Origin: Nageia nagi
Lineage: Eukaryota > Pinophyta
Direction of reading: 5' to 3'
Length of the DNA stretch: 64,000 nt
NCBI GenBank assembly: GCA_050084985.1
Contig: JBITNC010000001.1
Coordinates: forward strand, 154,628,001 to 154,692,000
Position 1 is the stretch's first letter. The number at the start of each line of letters is the position of its first letter. The notes under the pieces are model-generated. The model searched no databases. It was not told the origin of the DNA and saw only the letters and a program-made list of their open reading frames with translations. The translations under genes were made by a program, and so were the position numbers. Below are positions 22,740-35,399 of the stretch, one piece after another.

Positions 22740-23240
22740 TACTAATACAAATTTCATCAATAAGGTCATTAACACATCATTCCTAATCCACCTTATGGTT
22801 AATAAGAGCAAGTTTAGAGCTTATAAAATTAGTTGCATCTAGCTTTACAACCTCCAACTTCTTACTTAGATAATGTATTTGTTCAAGAAGCTTTTCTTTT
22901 TCAGCCATTATCCCATTTTTATTCTCTATGAGAAAGTTTACTACTTGTTCCCATACCACCCTCTTCCTCTAAAACACATCATATTATATCCTCACAACAT
23001 TTAATTGCTCACATAAAATCTTATTATCATATTCCAGTAATAAAGCATTGGCCACAATGCCTAATGATGATCCATCCCCATCATTGGTGGAGTGGTACTT
23101 AAGTCTAATACTCCTTGTACTTTGATATTGTTCTATATATCTCCTCTTGCATCCCCTTCATTCAAGGATAACCTTAAGTATGTTGGAAACTATTTTGCCA
23201 TGATTATTATCATGTTGCTTATTTCAAACATCAACCTTTA
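22740..23240 (-). pseudogene. Unrecognised coiled-coil coding fragment
   Basis: Minus-strand reading is protein-like for about 150 codons with two or three stops. It contains RSIRLKYHSTNDGDGSS and ANALLLEYDNKILCEQLN, then a Glu/Lys/Leu heptad stretch (about 22830-22930) likely to form a coiled coil. No retroviral enzyme motif is present. It lies just left of element C's insertion point and has the same strand as element B, so it could be a remnant of a B-encoded ORF. Identity unknown. Confidence 0.35.
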
Positions 23241-23446
23241 CTTAATGGGTCAGTAGCAAATGCTCAATTAAGTACCACTAATTTAGATGGAAAATACCAA
23301 CACACACTTCTACTCAACCAATCAATTTTTGTACATGAAATTTTTAGTTTTAAGGCATTATGTACCAAAATGTGTAATTATTTAATTCAATTTAAAAATT
23401 TGGTGTATGATTGAAAATAAAACATGCCATATGTGCTAGGATAGTA

Positions 23447-23451
23447 CAATG
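23447..23451. repeat. Target-site duplication of element C, left copy
   Basis: CAATG precedes the left LTR; TAATG follows the right LTR at 50833-50837 (4 of 5 bases equal). Confidence 0.75.
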
Positions 23452-24342
23452 TGTACTACCTAAAAACAATCCTATTAGTAAATAGAACAAAGCATGTTAC
23501 AACTAATATCAATAATTTTATTGAATTTTGAATAGACCTCAATAATCAATTTACAATGAAAAATATCATGTTTATTTACGATGTATAATAGTGCCTTGTA
23601 TAGTAAGGGCTTTTATTTATTAGAGTGAAGGGAGATATAGGATCCCTTGGACCTCCTCTAAATGGGTGTATCAATGTATGAAAGCCTTTAGTAGTATCTT
23701 TAAAACTTGCAAGGAAATGTAGATGATGATATTTGATTACTTAGTAGTTATTTGATTTTCTTTTGCTCAAACTAGCTACCATGCACCTACAAATCCTACA
23801 CATATGTAAACAAAAAACATATCAAACATACCTACTCATATAGTTAAAGATGTATGAAAGTATAATGTAATACATGTATGAAAATAGAAAAAAATGTAAT
23901 GCAATTACCCACTATAATTTTGAATGTATTCTAGCAGAATATCATTGCATAAAACATGGATCTTTTCTCCTTAGGAGGATGTTTAATTTATAGAGTTTTG
24001 GAGTGACCAAAGTTACTATTTTGGAGATAAGTACTAGATAAAAAAGCTCATCTAGACTTGAAATAGGGTTTATTTATGTGGGGAAGATTTAGGATCAAGT
24101 ATAAGTCATTTGAGATCTATTGGTTTGTTTCCTTGGGCACCCAAATTTTTCCATTTTTTCACTTATTTTGCTAATTTCAAATTTGCCAGCATCTAGGTTT
24201 GGATGCCAATGATTCATATGAATCGCCTACATTTAGGTGTCAGATGCCAATATTTACACAACTATAGTAAGCATTTTAATTTAGTTAGAATTTTCCATTA
24301 TTCTTTGCTTATCAAAAGAGGGATCATTTTTGGGTGTCTACA
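23452..24342 (-). repeat. 3' LTR of element C
   Basis: This 891-bp LTR is a clear match to 49941-50832 (892 bp), for example GTTTAATTTATAGAGTTTTG in both. A minus-strand TATA box candidate (TATAAATT) lies at 23985-23992 and, in the other LTR, at 50475-50482. Confidence 0.9.
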
Positions 24343-24358
24343 TTTTTACCCTTTTTTG
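24343..24358 (-). other. Polypurine tract of element C
   Basis: On the minus strand CAAAAAAGGGTAAAAA directly precedes the LTR start TGTAGACACCC. Confidence 0.75.
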
Positions 24359-25752
24359 AAGTACCCATCATTTTATAGGTGGGGATTATTTCAAAAAACT
24401 AAGCCTATCTGATATGAGGTGCGATCAAGTTCTAGACTTGTTCTTATGACCTTGGGTCAATATTTATAATTAACTTATTCTCTATGAATAAGACAAATTT
24501 GATTGATTGAATTATGATTAAATTTATTTTTTACATTTGACACATTTTGAAAGTAGTTGGGATTGTAGTGCGAGGCGTAACATAGGTAGTTGTCACTATA
24601 CTATATGTTGTGTTGGTGAGATACAAATGGAGTCTTAGTCATTAGTTGTATGCCATAGCTAGCATTTGAAAAATAAGCTCCCTTAAAAATACAAAGTTTT
24701 GATAATTCTACTCTTATCCTATTAGGTAGGTTACTTAATGATCTTGTGTAAAAGTTCATCCAACAATTTTAATCATATCCAAACTTGTCTTTCTTTTCTG
24801 TATTAAAAAAAGGATCATTTTTCAAATTTAGAGTTACTTAAGAGTTTTGTGTTTTTTCAAAGCCTTTGGCTTAGACCAAGTCAACAAGTGAAACAATTGT
24901 TTTCATTTTATCTTTGACACATTTTTTAGGTTTTAAGGTTTTATATATATTTTAATTTTTAGGATTTTTAATTATTTTGTATATTTTGGGTGTTTTTATA
25001 ATGTAAGGCTTTTAAAACAATATTCTCAGTGTGAAAAATATTTGGGTGCAAGTATATTATCCAAATTTTGCATTAATTTGTTTGGGAATCTAGATTGAAT
25101 TTTAGATTAGGAACATAGGTTGAGTTTTCATGTATTTTTGCCATTGGTTAATTATTGTTAGCTATATAAAAGGATATAAGAAGCATTGAAAATGTATTTA
25201 ACTATTCTATTTTATTTTGAAATTTCTCATTAATATTTATAGTTAATCATAGGCTTAAGTTGGCCTAAAGAATTTTTGACATATTTTGAAACTTTTTGAA
25301 TTTTTATATTTTTAAGGTTTTTTTCAATTTTAATAAAGAACATTGGTAAGTGAATAGGGAAGAACCTAAGTATTTCTCTTGTCAAAATACCTAAAAAATA
25401 TTGCATTAAAAGAGGATTTTTTATATGATTTTTCAAATCCTCTTAATCTTTTCACTTTCTTCAATTTTTTTTAAATGCATATAAGAAGAGCTTTCTCTTT
25501 TTTTGTTTAATTAATCATCAATGATTCTAATGGATCATCAAAGTTTGAGGGCATGGTCCATATAAAATAAAAAAAATCTTCATGTCATTTTCATTTTTGT
25601 CTTTTGTCAAAGTGGTCAAAGCTCATTTGTCTTATTTCTCCACTCACTCGATCGCATGTACTTGATGCTTAGTTGGTCATTTTATTGACCAGGATGACTT
25701 TGAGTTGTAGTTTTTTTTTTTAATTAAATTATTATTAATTGGTTTTAGGTTC
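24359..25752. other. Element C 3' region, no gene seen
   Basis: This is AT-rich, T-run-rich sequence between C's polypurine tract and the antisense ORF. I see no supported coding frame or clear tandem repeat. Confidence 0.5.
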
Positions 25753-27640
25753 ATGATGTATTTGAGACTAGAGGGTGCTACCCATCCATTCTTCAAGAAG
25801 GGTGATAGTTTCTCATGGCTAGGGATCACACTTTCTTTTGTACTATGGGTTTTGGGGTGGGAACCTTCATGGGCTACATCCATTATGATTACCCTCTTTT
25901 GGCTGCAATGCTGGAGAGATGGGATTCTACAACTTCCACCTTTCATCTCTCAATAGAGGAGATGATAGTTATTGTAGAGGACATTTATTGCCTCTATTGT
26001 ATTGCAATTTATGATTAGAGAATCCAACATATTATTGATCAAGATGGTTCTCTACTAGCTATATCATATATATACAGAGTTGATAGGTTGAACACTATCA
26101 TCTCTATGATTAGCTCAAATGGTATTAGATACTATTAGTACTAGATGGAGGATCAACAATGTAGCATCCAATTTTCTAATTTGATGGGCCTTATTCAATG
26201 TTATGCCCTTCTTGATACTAAAAGTGGGAGATTTCTATGGTACCTCTTACTAGTTGTAGCATATATGTTGCAACATGGTACTATTTATGCATGAGCATTG
26301 ACTTTATTAGCATAGATTTATAAAGAGTTGTTCTTTTACTTCCAAGGTCATTAATATTCACTATAGGTGATGATTACTTTGCAAGCATGGGCCTATGAGC
26401 ATATTCTAATCACTCTCCCTTATGGATTACTTGTTTCTAGTTTTGCTAGTCATGTTGGGTACTTGGTTGGTATCATGAGGTGGAGAGAGGATTTTCATAT
26501 TCATCCCATAGATGAGATTCATAAGAATATTATATTTAAAAGAGATATGCTTTCTCAACTAGTGCCTAATCATGTTAGGTTTTGTCCACATCATCTATAC
26601 CCCATATGGGATGAGCTTGAGGTTGAGCTTATAGGGATGTATTAGGATAGGGTCTTAAGTAGGAGGAGGATGGAGTTCCTTGAGTATTTTTCAATTTGAG
26701 CATGTCAGGTACTAGTTTGGTTTAGTTTAGGATATACCTCTTAAGCCAGTTAGCTATTAGAGAGAGGGTGCTCTCCTCATTGATGGGTTACATGTATTGG
26801 TATGTGCAAAGATAGGTCTTACAGAGGAGGCCATGGAGAAAGAGTATGCTAAGGATGATGTTGGAGTTACTAAGGCTTTTAGTACCTAGTGGTAGGTGGA
26901 GTGGAGGAGGTGGATGAGGAGGATCATGGGCACTAGTTATAAAAGAGAGTGGATGTTGATGTTGAGTGTTAGAGAGGAGGTTAAGGTAGAGCCTATGTCA
27001 AACATACTAAAGGGGGCTGCACAAAAGGTTTCAATAGAGATTCATGGGGAGGAGGAGACTTTTCCAAGTGTTAAGGGTAGTGTGAGAGGAGAGGAGGTAC
27101 CCCCACCTCAAGTTTCTAGCATTGACTCATTGCTAGGAGATATTTATAAGTTACAATATCAGTTAGCCTAGGCTAGCTTAGGTCATTACAGATATTGAGT
27201 AGAGAGGGATCACTATAGGCATGAGAGAGATGAGGTTAAGGTGATATTCCAATCTCTTTAATGGTATAAAACTATAGGGCTAGCAACTTAGCAAGAGTTG
27301 AGAGCCAATCCTTAGCATTTATTAAAGGGTATGCTAGTAAAAAGATTGCTATAGTTGGAAGGTGTTCTAACTTTTACTATTGGTATCCATTATCCTCTCC
27401 CTTTGAGGGGATACATTCTAGTAGATGTGAGTACCCATACTACATGTTTAGCAAGTGGGGTTTAGAAAATAGCTACTAGTTAGGGTAGATGTTTTAGGCC
27501 TATATGGTCTTAGATTCAAAGTGCTACTCTTAGACTATATCCTCAACATCTAGTAGGTTCTTCAAAGTTAAGGAGAGTAGGTCAAGAGGAGAGTATTCAT
27601 GGTTTTAGTAGCCATGATGGTGGTGAGAGAATCTCTTGAG
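25753..27640 (+). pseudogene. Plant mobile domain (PMD)-like ORF, antisense in element C
   Basis: The plus-strand reading contains G-x-G-TFMGYIHYDYPLLAAML, then ERWDSTTSTFHLSIEEM (about 25914-25965) and VEDIYCLYCIAIYD. This matches the plant mobile domain pattern (RW...THTFHLP-GEMT-TLEDV-LLGLP-G; PF10536 family, as in MAIN/MAIL1 and transposon copies). Further PMD-like coding follows at 26367-26645 and 26896-27171, then a Glu/Arg-rich stretch to about 27640. It has many stops and several frame shifts. It is antisense to element C and sits between pol and the 3' LTR, a position where Tat elements are known to carry extra ORFs. Assignment rests on one well-matching block. Confidence 0.6.
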
Positions 27641-28735
27641 TGTTTGTCATATTTCATGTTAGACTTGTGGTATTTTATAGATTATGTTATTATCATTTTT
27701 TGAGATCATGGGGAACATGATCATTTCTCATGTTTAGACACGTTAGTTCTAGGCTTATTTTTTGATGACCTTATTTATTATTGGATCATGGATATTATGA
27801 TTGAGGGTTAGTTTTTCTAGATGGATGTGATGGATAACTTATGCAATAAATACTATATATTTTTTATCATATATACATGATGATAGCCTAGACTCTTATA
27901 TGCATGTTTTGGTTTATACTAATGTTTTATGTTTGTAGGTGTTTGCTTTTCAATATGCAGAGGTATGAATGTTTAATTTCTATGTTTTGGTTAACTTTAT
28001 TAATGCAAAGTAATATTTACATAGGACTGCTATGTTTGTAGAACAAGATTTGAGTTGTAGGAGAATGGAATTAGATGCATCATTTTCTATTTTCTTAGCT
28101 ACTTTTATAAATGGCTTATACATAATATACTACTATAAATATATGTAGTAACATGGATAATGTGGATGCATGGATGTAAAACATACAAATTTTATAAAAC
28201 ACTTATGCATGTATGGATGCATTATGGGTACATATAGATGCACATAGAAAAATGGTATGCAAAAATATATTTAGTAATGTATGAAACTTAATGACCTAAG
28301 GTAATTATGAATGACATAATAATTTAGACATCCACCTTAATTCTTTAGCATTTTCTCAAGCTTTATAATAATAATAATTATGTATGATGATATGGAATGA
28401 ATGAATATCAATAAATAAAGAAGTGTAATGAATAACACCTTAAATACTTAGTTTTGTCAATTGATATTTTGCTTTGGTATCATCTATTAGGGATGATATA
28501 AAACAAGATTATAATATACTTAAGTTTACTATAGACCCATGTGTGTGTAATGATATTCATTTTCTTCTCTTGACATTTGCAAATTAAATATCCCAATATT
28601 ATAAATTATGAGGTATGATTATTTTTATATTTTTATAAGGTAGACTTCACTACCAAAAAATGTCCATAGCCCTAGTGAAGGTTAACCCCTTCATCCCATT
28701 ATAGCCTTGCTCTATTGCCATTTAGGTGTCCATAG
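27641..28735. other. AT-rich spacer of element C left of element D
   Basis: No supported coding sequence. Loose ATGTATGGATGCAT-type motifs recur at 28150-28260. Confidence 0.5.
28731..28735. repeat. Target-site duplication of element D, left copy
   Basis: CATAG precedes the 5' LTR; TATAG follows the 3' LTR at 37031-37035 (4 of 5 bases equal). Confidence 0.75.
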
Positions 28736-29513
28736 TGTTATCACATAAAATTGATTTATGAATTTAAATTATTACATTAGGAAATATGTCCATGTACTTA
28801 TACACATCTAGTTAAAGAATATTAATGTTATCTTGGATATGGTCAATATATATCATTGACTTACTATATTCTTGTTTATGTAGGTACACACTGACCTAAG
28901 GAGTAGGTCATATTATTATCTATATAAATAGGGATCTAATAGTAAGTCCACATGAAGAAGATACATGATGCCATATCTAGTCTTGATGATGGTAATCTTT
29001 TAGGTGTCTCTTGACACCAACATTCAAGGCTAGGTTCGTGTACTTCCTTATGCAGGCATCCTGATGATTATTAACTTATTTGAGTATCAAACTGAGATCA
29101 TCGAGAGTCTATGTGGAGGCACAAAGTCAATTCAAAATATACTACATTCTAACAAAGAATATTGGTGCTCCTCTATAGATGAAATAGACTACCAATGCTC
29201 CTTTTAAGCATGTAATATACCACCCACAACCCTCTCTCTGGATCATCTTGCTCCATGACTTCGGGTGCAAACTCTATTGGTTGTTAAGGTTTTGTAACTA
29301 TATTTTGTTCATTGATATTAGGTACATTCCATGAGGTAAGTATACAAACTCAATCTTGTTTAGTGATGTCATTTCAATTCCAATTATTCATTATCTCCAA
29401 TATCAGCTTTTCTTATTATAAATTTCTATCCATTAGCTCAAAATTTACAAATATCCTTCAAGACTATAGGCATTCATTTATTTGCATTCTCAAATACATT
29501 TTATTTGTAAACA
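28736..29513 (+). repeat. 5' LTR of element D
   Basis: This 778-bp LTR starts TGTTATCACATAAAATTG and ends TGTAAACA. It matches 36255-37030 closely. The ORF at 29312-29533 is repeated in the other LTR and is not a gene. Confidence 0.9.
28923..28931 (+). promoter_or_regulatory. TATA box in element D LTR
   Basis: TATAAATAG; the same motif lies at 36441-36449 in the 3' LTR. Inferred core promoter. Confidence 0.55.
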
Positions 29514-29515
29514 TT

Positions 29516-29533
29516 TTGGTGAACCCAACATGA
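29516..29533 (+). other. Putative primer binding site of element D
   Basis: TTGGTGAACCCAACATGA lies two bases after the LTR end. It is not the common tRNA-Met site, and I cannot name the tRNA with confidence. Confidence 0.5.
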
Positions 29534-29606
29534 AACATAAGTAGTTGTGCTAAAACCATAGAGTTTTAGTTGGGACTAATAAGTGATTTGGTGAGTTGTT
29601 TTAGAC

Positions 29607-31080
29607 ATGGATCAATTAAAATTATTCTTACAAAGTATTTCAAGAAGAGATCTTGATGAGATCTTAGGAGATATTTAGCATGATGGACCAAAAGCATCTA
29701 ATGAAGGAGTTGACCATGGTGATGGAAGTAACAATGATCACATTAAGGCTACTATTGAGGGTATGCAAAGATACATTGACCAACTAGCAATAGGATCAGC
29801 TCAACCAAATGATTTGATTGAGTTTGGTAGCCCTCTATGTGATGTAATCCATTTATGAATGCCACCACTAGATTATAAAGATCCCAATTTTTGTAAGTTT
29901 AGTGGGGAGGAAGATCCTAAGAGATATTTGCAAGGGCTTAAAGATGAGTGTGAGCTCAAAATTAGTGTGGATTTGAGATTATAAGTGAAGTTCTTTGCTC
30001 ATAGTTTGGAAGGAGAGGCTATTGAATGGTTCTATTCTCTACTTGAAAGGTTAATTACATTAGTTTGAGAATTGAGCAACTTATTTATAGAACAATATAA
30101 GCATAACATCAAGCATGAAGTCATGGTTTTGGATCTATGTGCTATGAGGCATGGTAGTAATTAAAATCTTGAAAAGTTTATCATGTGATTCAAGAAGACA
30201 TGGCAACAAATCAAAACTAAGCTCATGGAAAAGGAGGTAAACAATATCTTCAAGGATACTATCATATTATCCTTACAATCTTATGTCATTGATTATACAT
30301 ATCTAGCATTTTCTAATATGACATATAAGCTATTGGAAAATGAAAAAGTCCTTGTGAAATTAGGGTTTGTGAAGTATTAAGATGATGACAAGCCTAGGGC
30401 TAAGGATAAAAAGCCATAATCACCAAAGAAATATAAATCCATTCATGTAGCAAAAAAAGTAGAAAATAAAAGAAATTCATAAAGTTTTCTATACCTCCCA
30501 GGTTTATCTTTAATGATCTAATGGCAAAGGGACTATTACAACCTTTACCTAAGCAAGAGGAAGATGAGTTAGCAGAGAGGCCAACATGGTACAAGGAAGA
30601 TAGATACTTTGAATATCATCAGACCAAGGGGCATGCCACTAATGGGTGTGGAGGCCTAAAAAACAAAATACAAAGGCTCATAGAGGATGGATTCTATGTG
30701 TGTCCTACCAAAGTTAAAGATATAGGGGAAAAGCAACATATCAATGTAATTTTCCACGAAGAAGTATGTGTAGCACTTACAAGAGGAAGACCAAGAGTAG
30801 CAATAGATCTAGTCACATGTGAAAAAGAGTTCCCTAAATACATGAGAAGTTTTGACCTCATTGACCAACTCAATAATACACAAGCCAAGGTTATTTTATT
30901 TGAATTACTTAAAATTTCAAAACCTCATAGAGAAATGATGAATCAAATTTTCAAGAATAGTCAAATAAATAGGAACATCTCAATCACTACTTTTGTGAAA
31001 AAGGCAAAAATCTAGAGTAAAGGAGATGTTATCACTTTCCACCCTAGTGAAAGGCCTAGCAAGGATGTAACCTAGTTACA
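29607..31080 (+). pseudogene. gag: Element D gag, broken
   Basis: The ATG at 29607 opens a gag reading frame with stops (for example 29671, 29857, 29982). The core gag block is recognisable by FAHSLEGEAIEWFYSLLE near 29998-30050, where Ala-x-x-Trp is typical of plant Ty3/gypsy gag. The C-terminal part is open at 30521-31015 and holds a zinc-knuckle relic with the pattern YFEYHQTKGHATNGCGGLKN (about 30605-30665). The first two Cys of the usual C-x-[FY]-H...GH-T-C knuckle are gone, while His and the last Cys remain. This knuckle type is common in Tat-lineage gag. Confidence 0.8.
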
Positions 31081-32215
31081 TCCACCATTATTTATTGAAG
31101 TGAATATCTTTGGTAATATAGTTAAGAGATCATTGATAGATGGTGGGGTAGCTTTGAATATTATCACCACTCACTTTCATAGTTTGATCTAGATTTATTA
31201 CCTCCGAGAGAAGAGACTACCATGAGAGTTAAGGGGTTTGATGGTGTTTTAAAGAAATGTACAAAAATAATCACACTTCTAATCAAAGTAGGAAACAAGG
31301 TACTTTAGACCCTCTTCTACATTATAGATGGAAAACCTTTTAATTTCATTCTTGGAAGACCTTGGATAGATGACATGGAAGGAGTAGCATTCACTTTGCA
31401 TAGATGTTTGAAGTTTTGTTATAAAGGAAATGTTTACAAGGTAGAACTAGATGAGTAGATAGCGAAGTAGTGCAATTATGTTCTCCCTAAAAGATTTATT
31501 TTATATGATGTGGAAGATGAGGGTATCTTAGCTAAGAATGATCAAATTTATAGAAAAGCATTATAGAGAATTAAGGTTAAGGATATCAGGGTTGGTTCAT
31601 ACACCATCACATATGTTAATAACATCAATCTAGAGAGAGACTTGGATAGATAGTAGGAGGCCTAGGAAAAGGATTTCCCACACTCCTCTAAGCTCCATGA
31701 AGACCACAGATGGTCCTCTTTAGAGGAAATCACAAAGGAAAAAAATGTTGCATAATTTTGTATCATGGAGATGGTCACAATGGTCAGATTAGTTGTATAT
31801 TATTAACATAAGAAGATGAATGGGTAAGACATGATCAAAATTGGTTTCTTATTGAATGTGAAATATATGATAAATATGCAATACATGCTATAGAATTGTT
31901 TGAGAATGATGATGATTTCTTAGAATCTATGGGTGCTAGAACTAAATATCTAGCTAAGTATGAAAAGAGGACTCATAAACATTGTCTAGATGTACATGCT
32001 TGCTTTGGTGAATCTGTGGAAGATAAAATCTAAGGGTTGGAAGAGTTTCTATTTCCCATGCCATTAGAATCAGAGATGAGTTGGTTGAATGAAGAGATAG
32101 AGGAGGTTAACACTGTGACTCTTAAAAAAGGGTAAGCTCCTTGGGGAACCTTTATAAAATGAGTTGATTCAATCCTTTCATGATTATTTTGAATAATTTT
32201 CATGGTCATATAAAT
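31081..32215 (+). pseudogene. pol: Element D protease and linker, broken
   Basis: The active site reads L-I-D-G-G-x-A-L-N-I (about 31129-31160), the D-G-G variant usual in Tat-type proteases. FILGRPWI (about 31342-31365) is the conserved second protease block. After this comes a poorly conserved linker that leads to RT and includes an acidic stretch near 31900-32130. Stops occur near 31190, 31306, 31456 and 31655. Confidence 0.75.
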
Positions 32216-33100
32216 ATATGCCTATATTAGATGAAAATTTTGTGGTACATAACTTGGTTGTTGAGAAAAGAGTAGTTCCTATAAAATAAAAATTGAGAAA
32301 TATACCTTTTTAAGTTTTCTTACTAGTCAAGAAGGAAATTGAGAAGCTATTGGAGGTTAGCTTCATTAGGTAGGCCCATTGATTATTCAAAATGAATGGC
32401 CAATGTAGTTCTAGTGAAAAAGCCTACAAGTGAAATTAGAGTATGTACTAATTACAAAGATCTCAATAAAGCATGTTCGAAAGATGAATTCCCACTACCC
32501 AACATAGATATGATCATTAATAGTTTGGTAGCTTATGAGATGTTATCATTTATGAATGGATTTTTAGGATATAATCAAATCAAAATTAAGAAAAGTTATC
32601 AGCATAAAATAGCCTTTATAACTCCTTGGGGAAACTTTTGCTACAAGGTAATGCCATTTGGTATTAAGAATGTAGGGGCCACATATCAAAGATCAATGAC
32701 AACCATGTTCCATGAATTTATTCATAAAATAGTAAAGGTATATGTAGATGATATCTTGATAAAATAAAAGAATAAAGAAGACCATGTCAAGGATGTAAAA
32801 ATAGCATTTGAAAGGATGAAGCAGTACAAGTTAAGAATCAATCCTCAAAAATATGTATTTAGGGTATCATCAAGAAAACTCTTGGGGCACATTGTCTATA
32901 GGAGAGGAGTTAAAGTGGATCCAAAGAAGATTAAGGCTATCATAAAAATGTCTCCTCCTATGAATCTTAAATAATTGAGAAGCTTCCAAGATAAGATTCA
33001 AGCTATTAGAAGATTCAGTTGTCAATTAATAAATAAGATAGCTCCTATGTCTCATTTGATAGAATAAAAGAGTATTTGCTACATCCACTAGTCTTAGCTC
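32216..33100 (+). pseudogene. pol: Element D reverse transcriptase, broken
   Basis: The best-preserved part is the open stretch 32396-32767. It includes VRVCTNYKDLNKA-type and FPLPNIDMII blocks, MPFGIKNVGATYQRSM, and an intact YVDD box (32741-32752). The first catalytic Asp is Asn (FMNG where FMDG is usual; codon 32555-32557), a single G-to-A change that should abolish activity. Upstream and downstream parts carry stops (for example 32765). KNAGATYQR-type wording is typical of non-chromovirus gypsy elements. Confidence 0.85.
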
Positions 33101-33600
33101 CATATAAGCATGGAGAACCCCTTTGGATCTATGTCTTAGCTATGAAACATGCATTTAAGGTAATGTTGGTAAAAAATAAAGAATATGATAAAGAAAGATA
33201 AATATACTTTATTAGAAAAACATTGAAAGAATATGAAACTAGGTACACACCATTGAGAAATTATGTCAATGTATAGTGTTTGCTACTAAGAGGTTGAGGC
33301 ATTATATGATAAACAACACAACACATGTACTTACTTAGGTAGACCTATTAAGATATCTAATGTCAAAACCATGCCTCAGTGGAAGGTTAGCAAAATGGAT
33401 CATGTTACTTTAGGAGTTTGATCTCAAGTTTGTGAAACAAAAATCAATTAAAGGGTAGGTAGTTGTAGATTTTGTTGCAAAGTTTCCTATAGAAGATAGT
33501 ATAGAACTCAAAGAAGAATTTTAGGATGAATGTGCTTTGGTAGAAACCATAGAACACATAGAAAAGTACCACCTATGGCCTTCATTTGAGGATAACAAGA
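33101..33600 (+). pseudogene. pol: Element D RNase H and connection, broken
   Basis: Remnant of the first RNase H and its C-terminal connection. Readable parts are LRHYMINNTTHVLT (about 33297-33340) and the K-G-x-VVDFVAKFPIED block (about 33453-33495), which corresponds to the KGQALADFLAEHP motif between the two RNase H domains in Tat elements. Several stops. Confidence 0.7.
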
Positions 33601-33629
33601 CCACCAACATTCCTTTTTCAGAGGTTTTA

Positions 33630-34205
33630 GAAATCTAAAAAATGTATTTTGATGGATCACGGTGTATGCAAGGATCAGGAGTAGGAATAGCATTAATATC
33701 ACCTTAGAATGATGTTATTACTATGTTGTACAAAATAACTTTTGAATGTAATAACAATATGGTAGAATATGAGGCTCTCATATTAAGATTGAAAGTATCT
33801 ATAGAGATTGGTGTTACGCTTTTGCATATTTATAGAGATTCATAGCTGATAGTGAATCAAGTCAATGAGATCTACAATGACAAGGATGAGAAACTTATTT
33901 TATATAAAGTCCTTGTTACAAAATGCCTTGCTTGTTTTGAAGAGTATCAATTAAAAAACATTCCAAGGAATAATAAAAGATTGGTAGATGCAATGGCAAG
34001 TGCAGCTTCACTTATACCAATTCAGATAGAAGGTAGGGACACTACTTTCACTATCAATAACTTGGGAACTCCATCAATTGTTGAGGAGGACCTACAAATG
34101 GTTTATGTTGCTCAAAAGGTTGGTTATGAGGTATGTACTTGGTACCAACACATATTAAAATATTTCAAGGACAACTTTATTGATGCTACTCTCTATAAAA
34201 AAGAA
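33630..34205 (+). pseudogene. pol: Element D second (archaeal-like) RNase H
   Basis: YFDGSRCMQGSGVGIALISP with the catalytic Asp at codon 33651-33653, then NNMVEYEALI with the Glu, then HIYRDS with the second Asp, then VNQVNEIYNDKDEKLILYK and the closing RLVDAMASAASLI block. This is the extra RNase H found between RNase H and integrase in Tat-lineage elements. All acidic residues visible are kept, although there are stops (for example 33704 and 33843). Confidence 0.8.
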
Positions 34206-35399
34206 TAGATTAGAATGAAAAGGCTTGCTATGAAATATGTCATTATTGGTGTTATACTTTATAAAAGATCATTTAATGGTATTATTTTAAGATGTATTCA
34301 TGATGAGGAGATTAGAATAGCATTAGAGCATGCTCATGGAGGGGCATGTGGAGGTCATTTCAATGGGAGATCAATCTATGGCAAGTTGATTAGGATGGGT
34401 TATTGGTGGCCTACCATGGAACATGATTGTTATGAAAATGTCAAGAAGTGTGAGCAATGTCAAAAGCATGCACACTAAGAATTAACACCTACTCAAGAGT
34501 TGAACTACATTACATCACCATGGCCTTTCTCAATGTGGGCTTTAGATTTCATGGGTGTTATCAATACTCCATCTAGTGAGGGGTAAAAGTTTATCTTGGT
34601 TGCCATCAAATATTACACTAAATGGGTTGAGGCAATTCCTTTGAAAATAGCTATACAAAAATATGTTATCAATTTCATCAAGGAATATATCATTTGTAGA
34701 TTTGGCATACCTCAAAGGTTAATCATGGAAAATGGTGTGAATTTTATAAAAAAAGATATCAAAGAATTTTGTAAAAAGATGAAGGTTGAACAAAGATTCT
34801 ATTCAGTTTACTATCCCTAAGGAAATTGACAAACTAAATCAACAAACAAAACAATCAAAAAAATATTGGCAAAAAATATCAAAAAAAATGGTAGAGATTG
34901 GCATGATCAATTACCATATGCTCTATGGATATATAGAACAAGTGAAAGAATAGCAATAGGTGGTACTCCATACTCTCTTGTATATGGTGATAAAGTAGAC
35001 ATTCCTCTCAAAATTGAGATCCCTTCTTTGAGAATTGCACTCAAAGATATCATGAAGGAACCAAAATAATGGGAAGCAAGGTTAAATCAGCTAGAGACAT
35101 TAGATGAGAAAAGGATTGATGCACTAGAGCATCTCAAAACATATCAACAAAGAATAAATAGGGCATATGGAAAGAAAATGGTGCCCAAAGCATTTGAGAT
35201 TAGAGATATGGTTCTCCAAGAGAACATTTCTAACACTAAAGAAAGGGATGAACTTAAAGAAAAGTTTGAACCAAATTAGGTTGGCCCATACATCATCATA
35301 GAGGTCTTTGGTAGAGGTGCATATAGATTGTCTACATTGGATGGGGAGGTTTTCAAAAATCCCATCAATGCTAGGCACCTAAATACATATCACATCTAA
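34206..35399 (+). pseudogene. pol: Element D integrase, broken
   Basis: The HHCC zinc domain is intact in 34215-34478 (H-x-HGG...H and CEQCQKH). The DDE core keeps the first Asp (WALDFMG, about 34536-34556). The second Asp is Glu (IMENGVNF, codon 34728-34730), and the third residue, normally Glu, is Lys (codon 34836-34838), so it cannot catalyse strand transfer. The C-terminal domain is readable to VFGRGAYRLSTLDG and NARHLNTYHI, with a natural TAA at 35397-35399. No chromodomain follows. Confidence 0.85.

Noticed and set aside
29312-29533. 73-codon ORF, and its copy at 36829-37035
   Set aside because: Both lie in the LTRs of element D at the same position; no known LTR protein matches.
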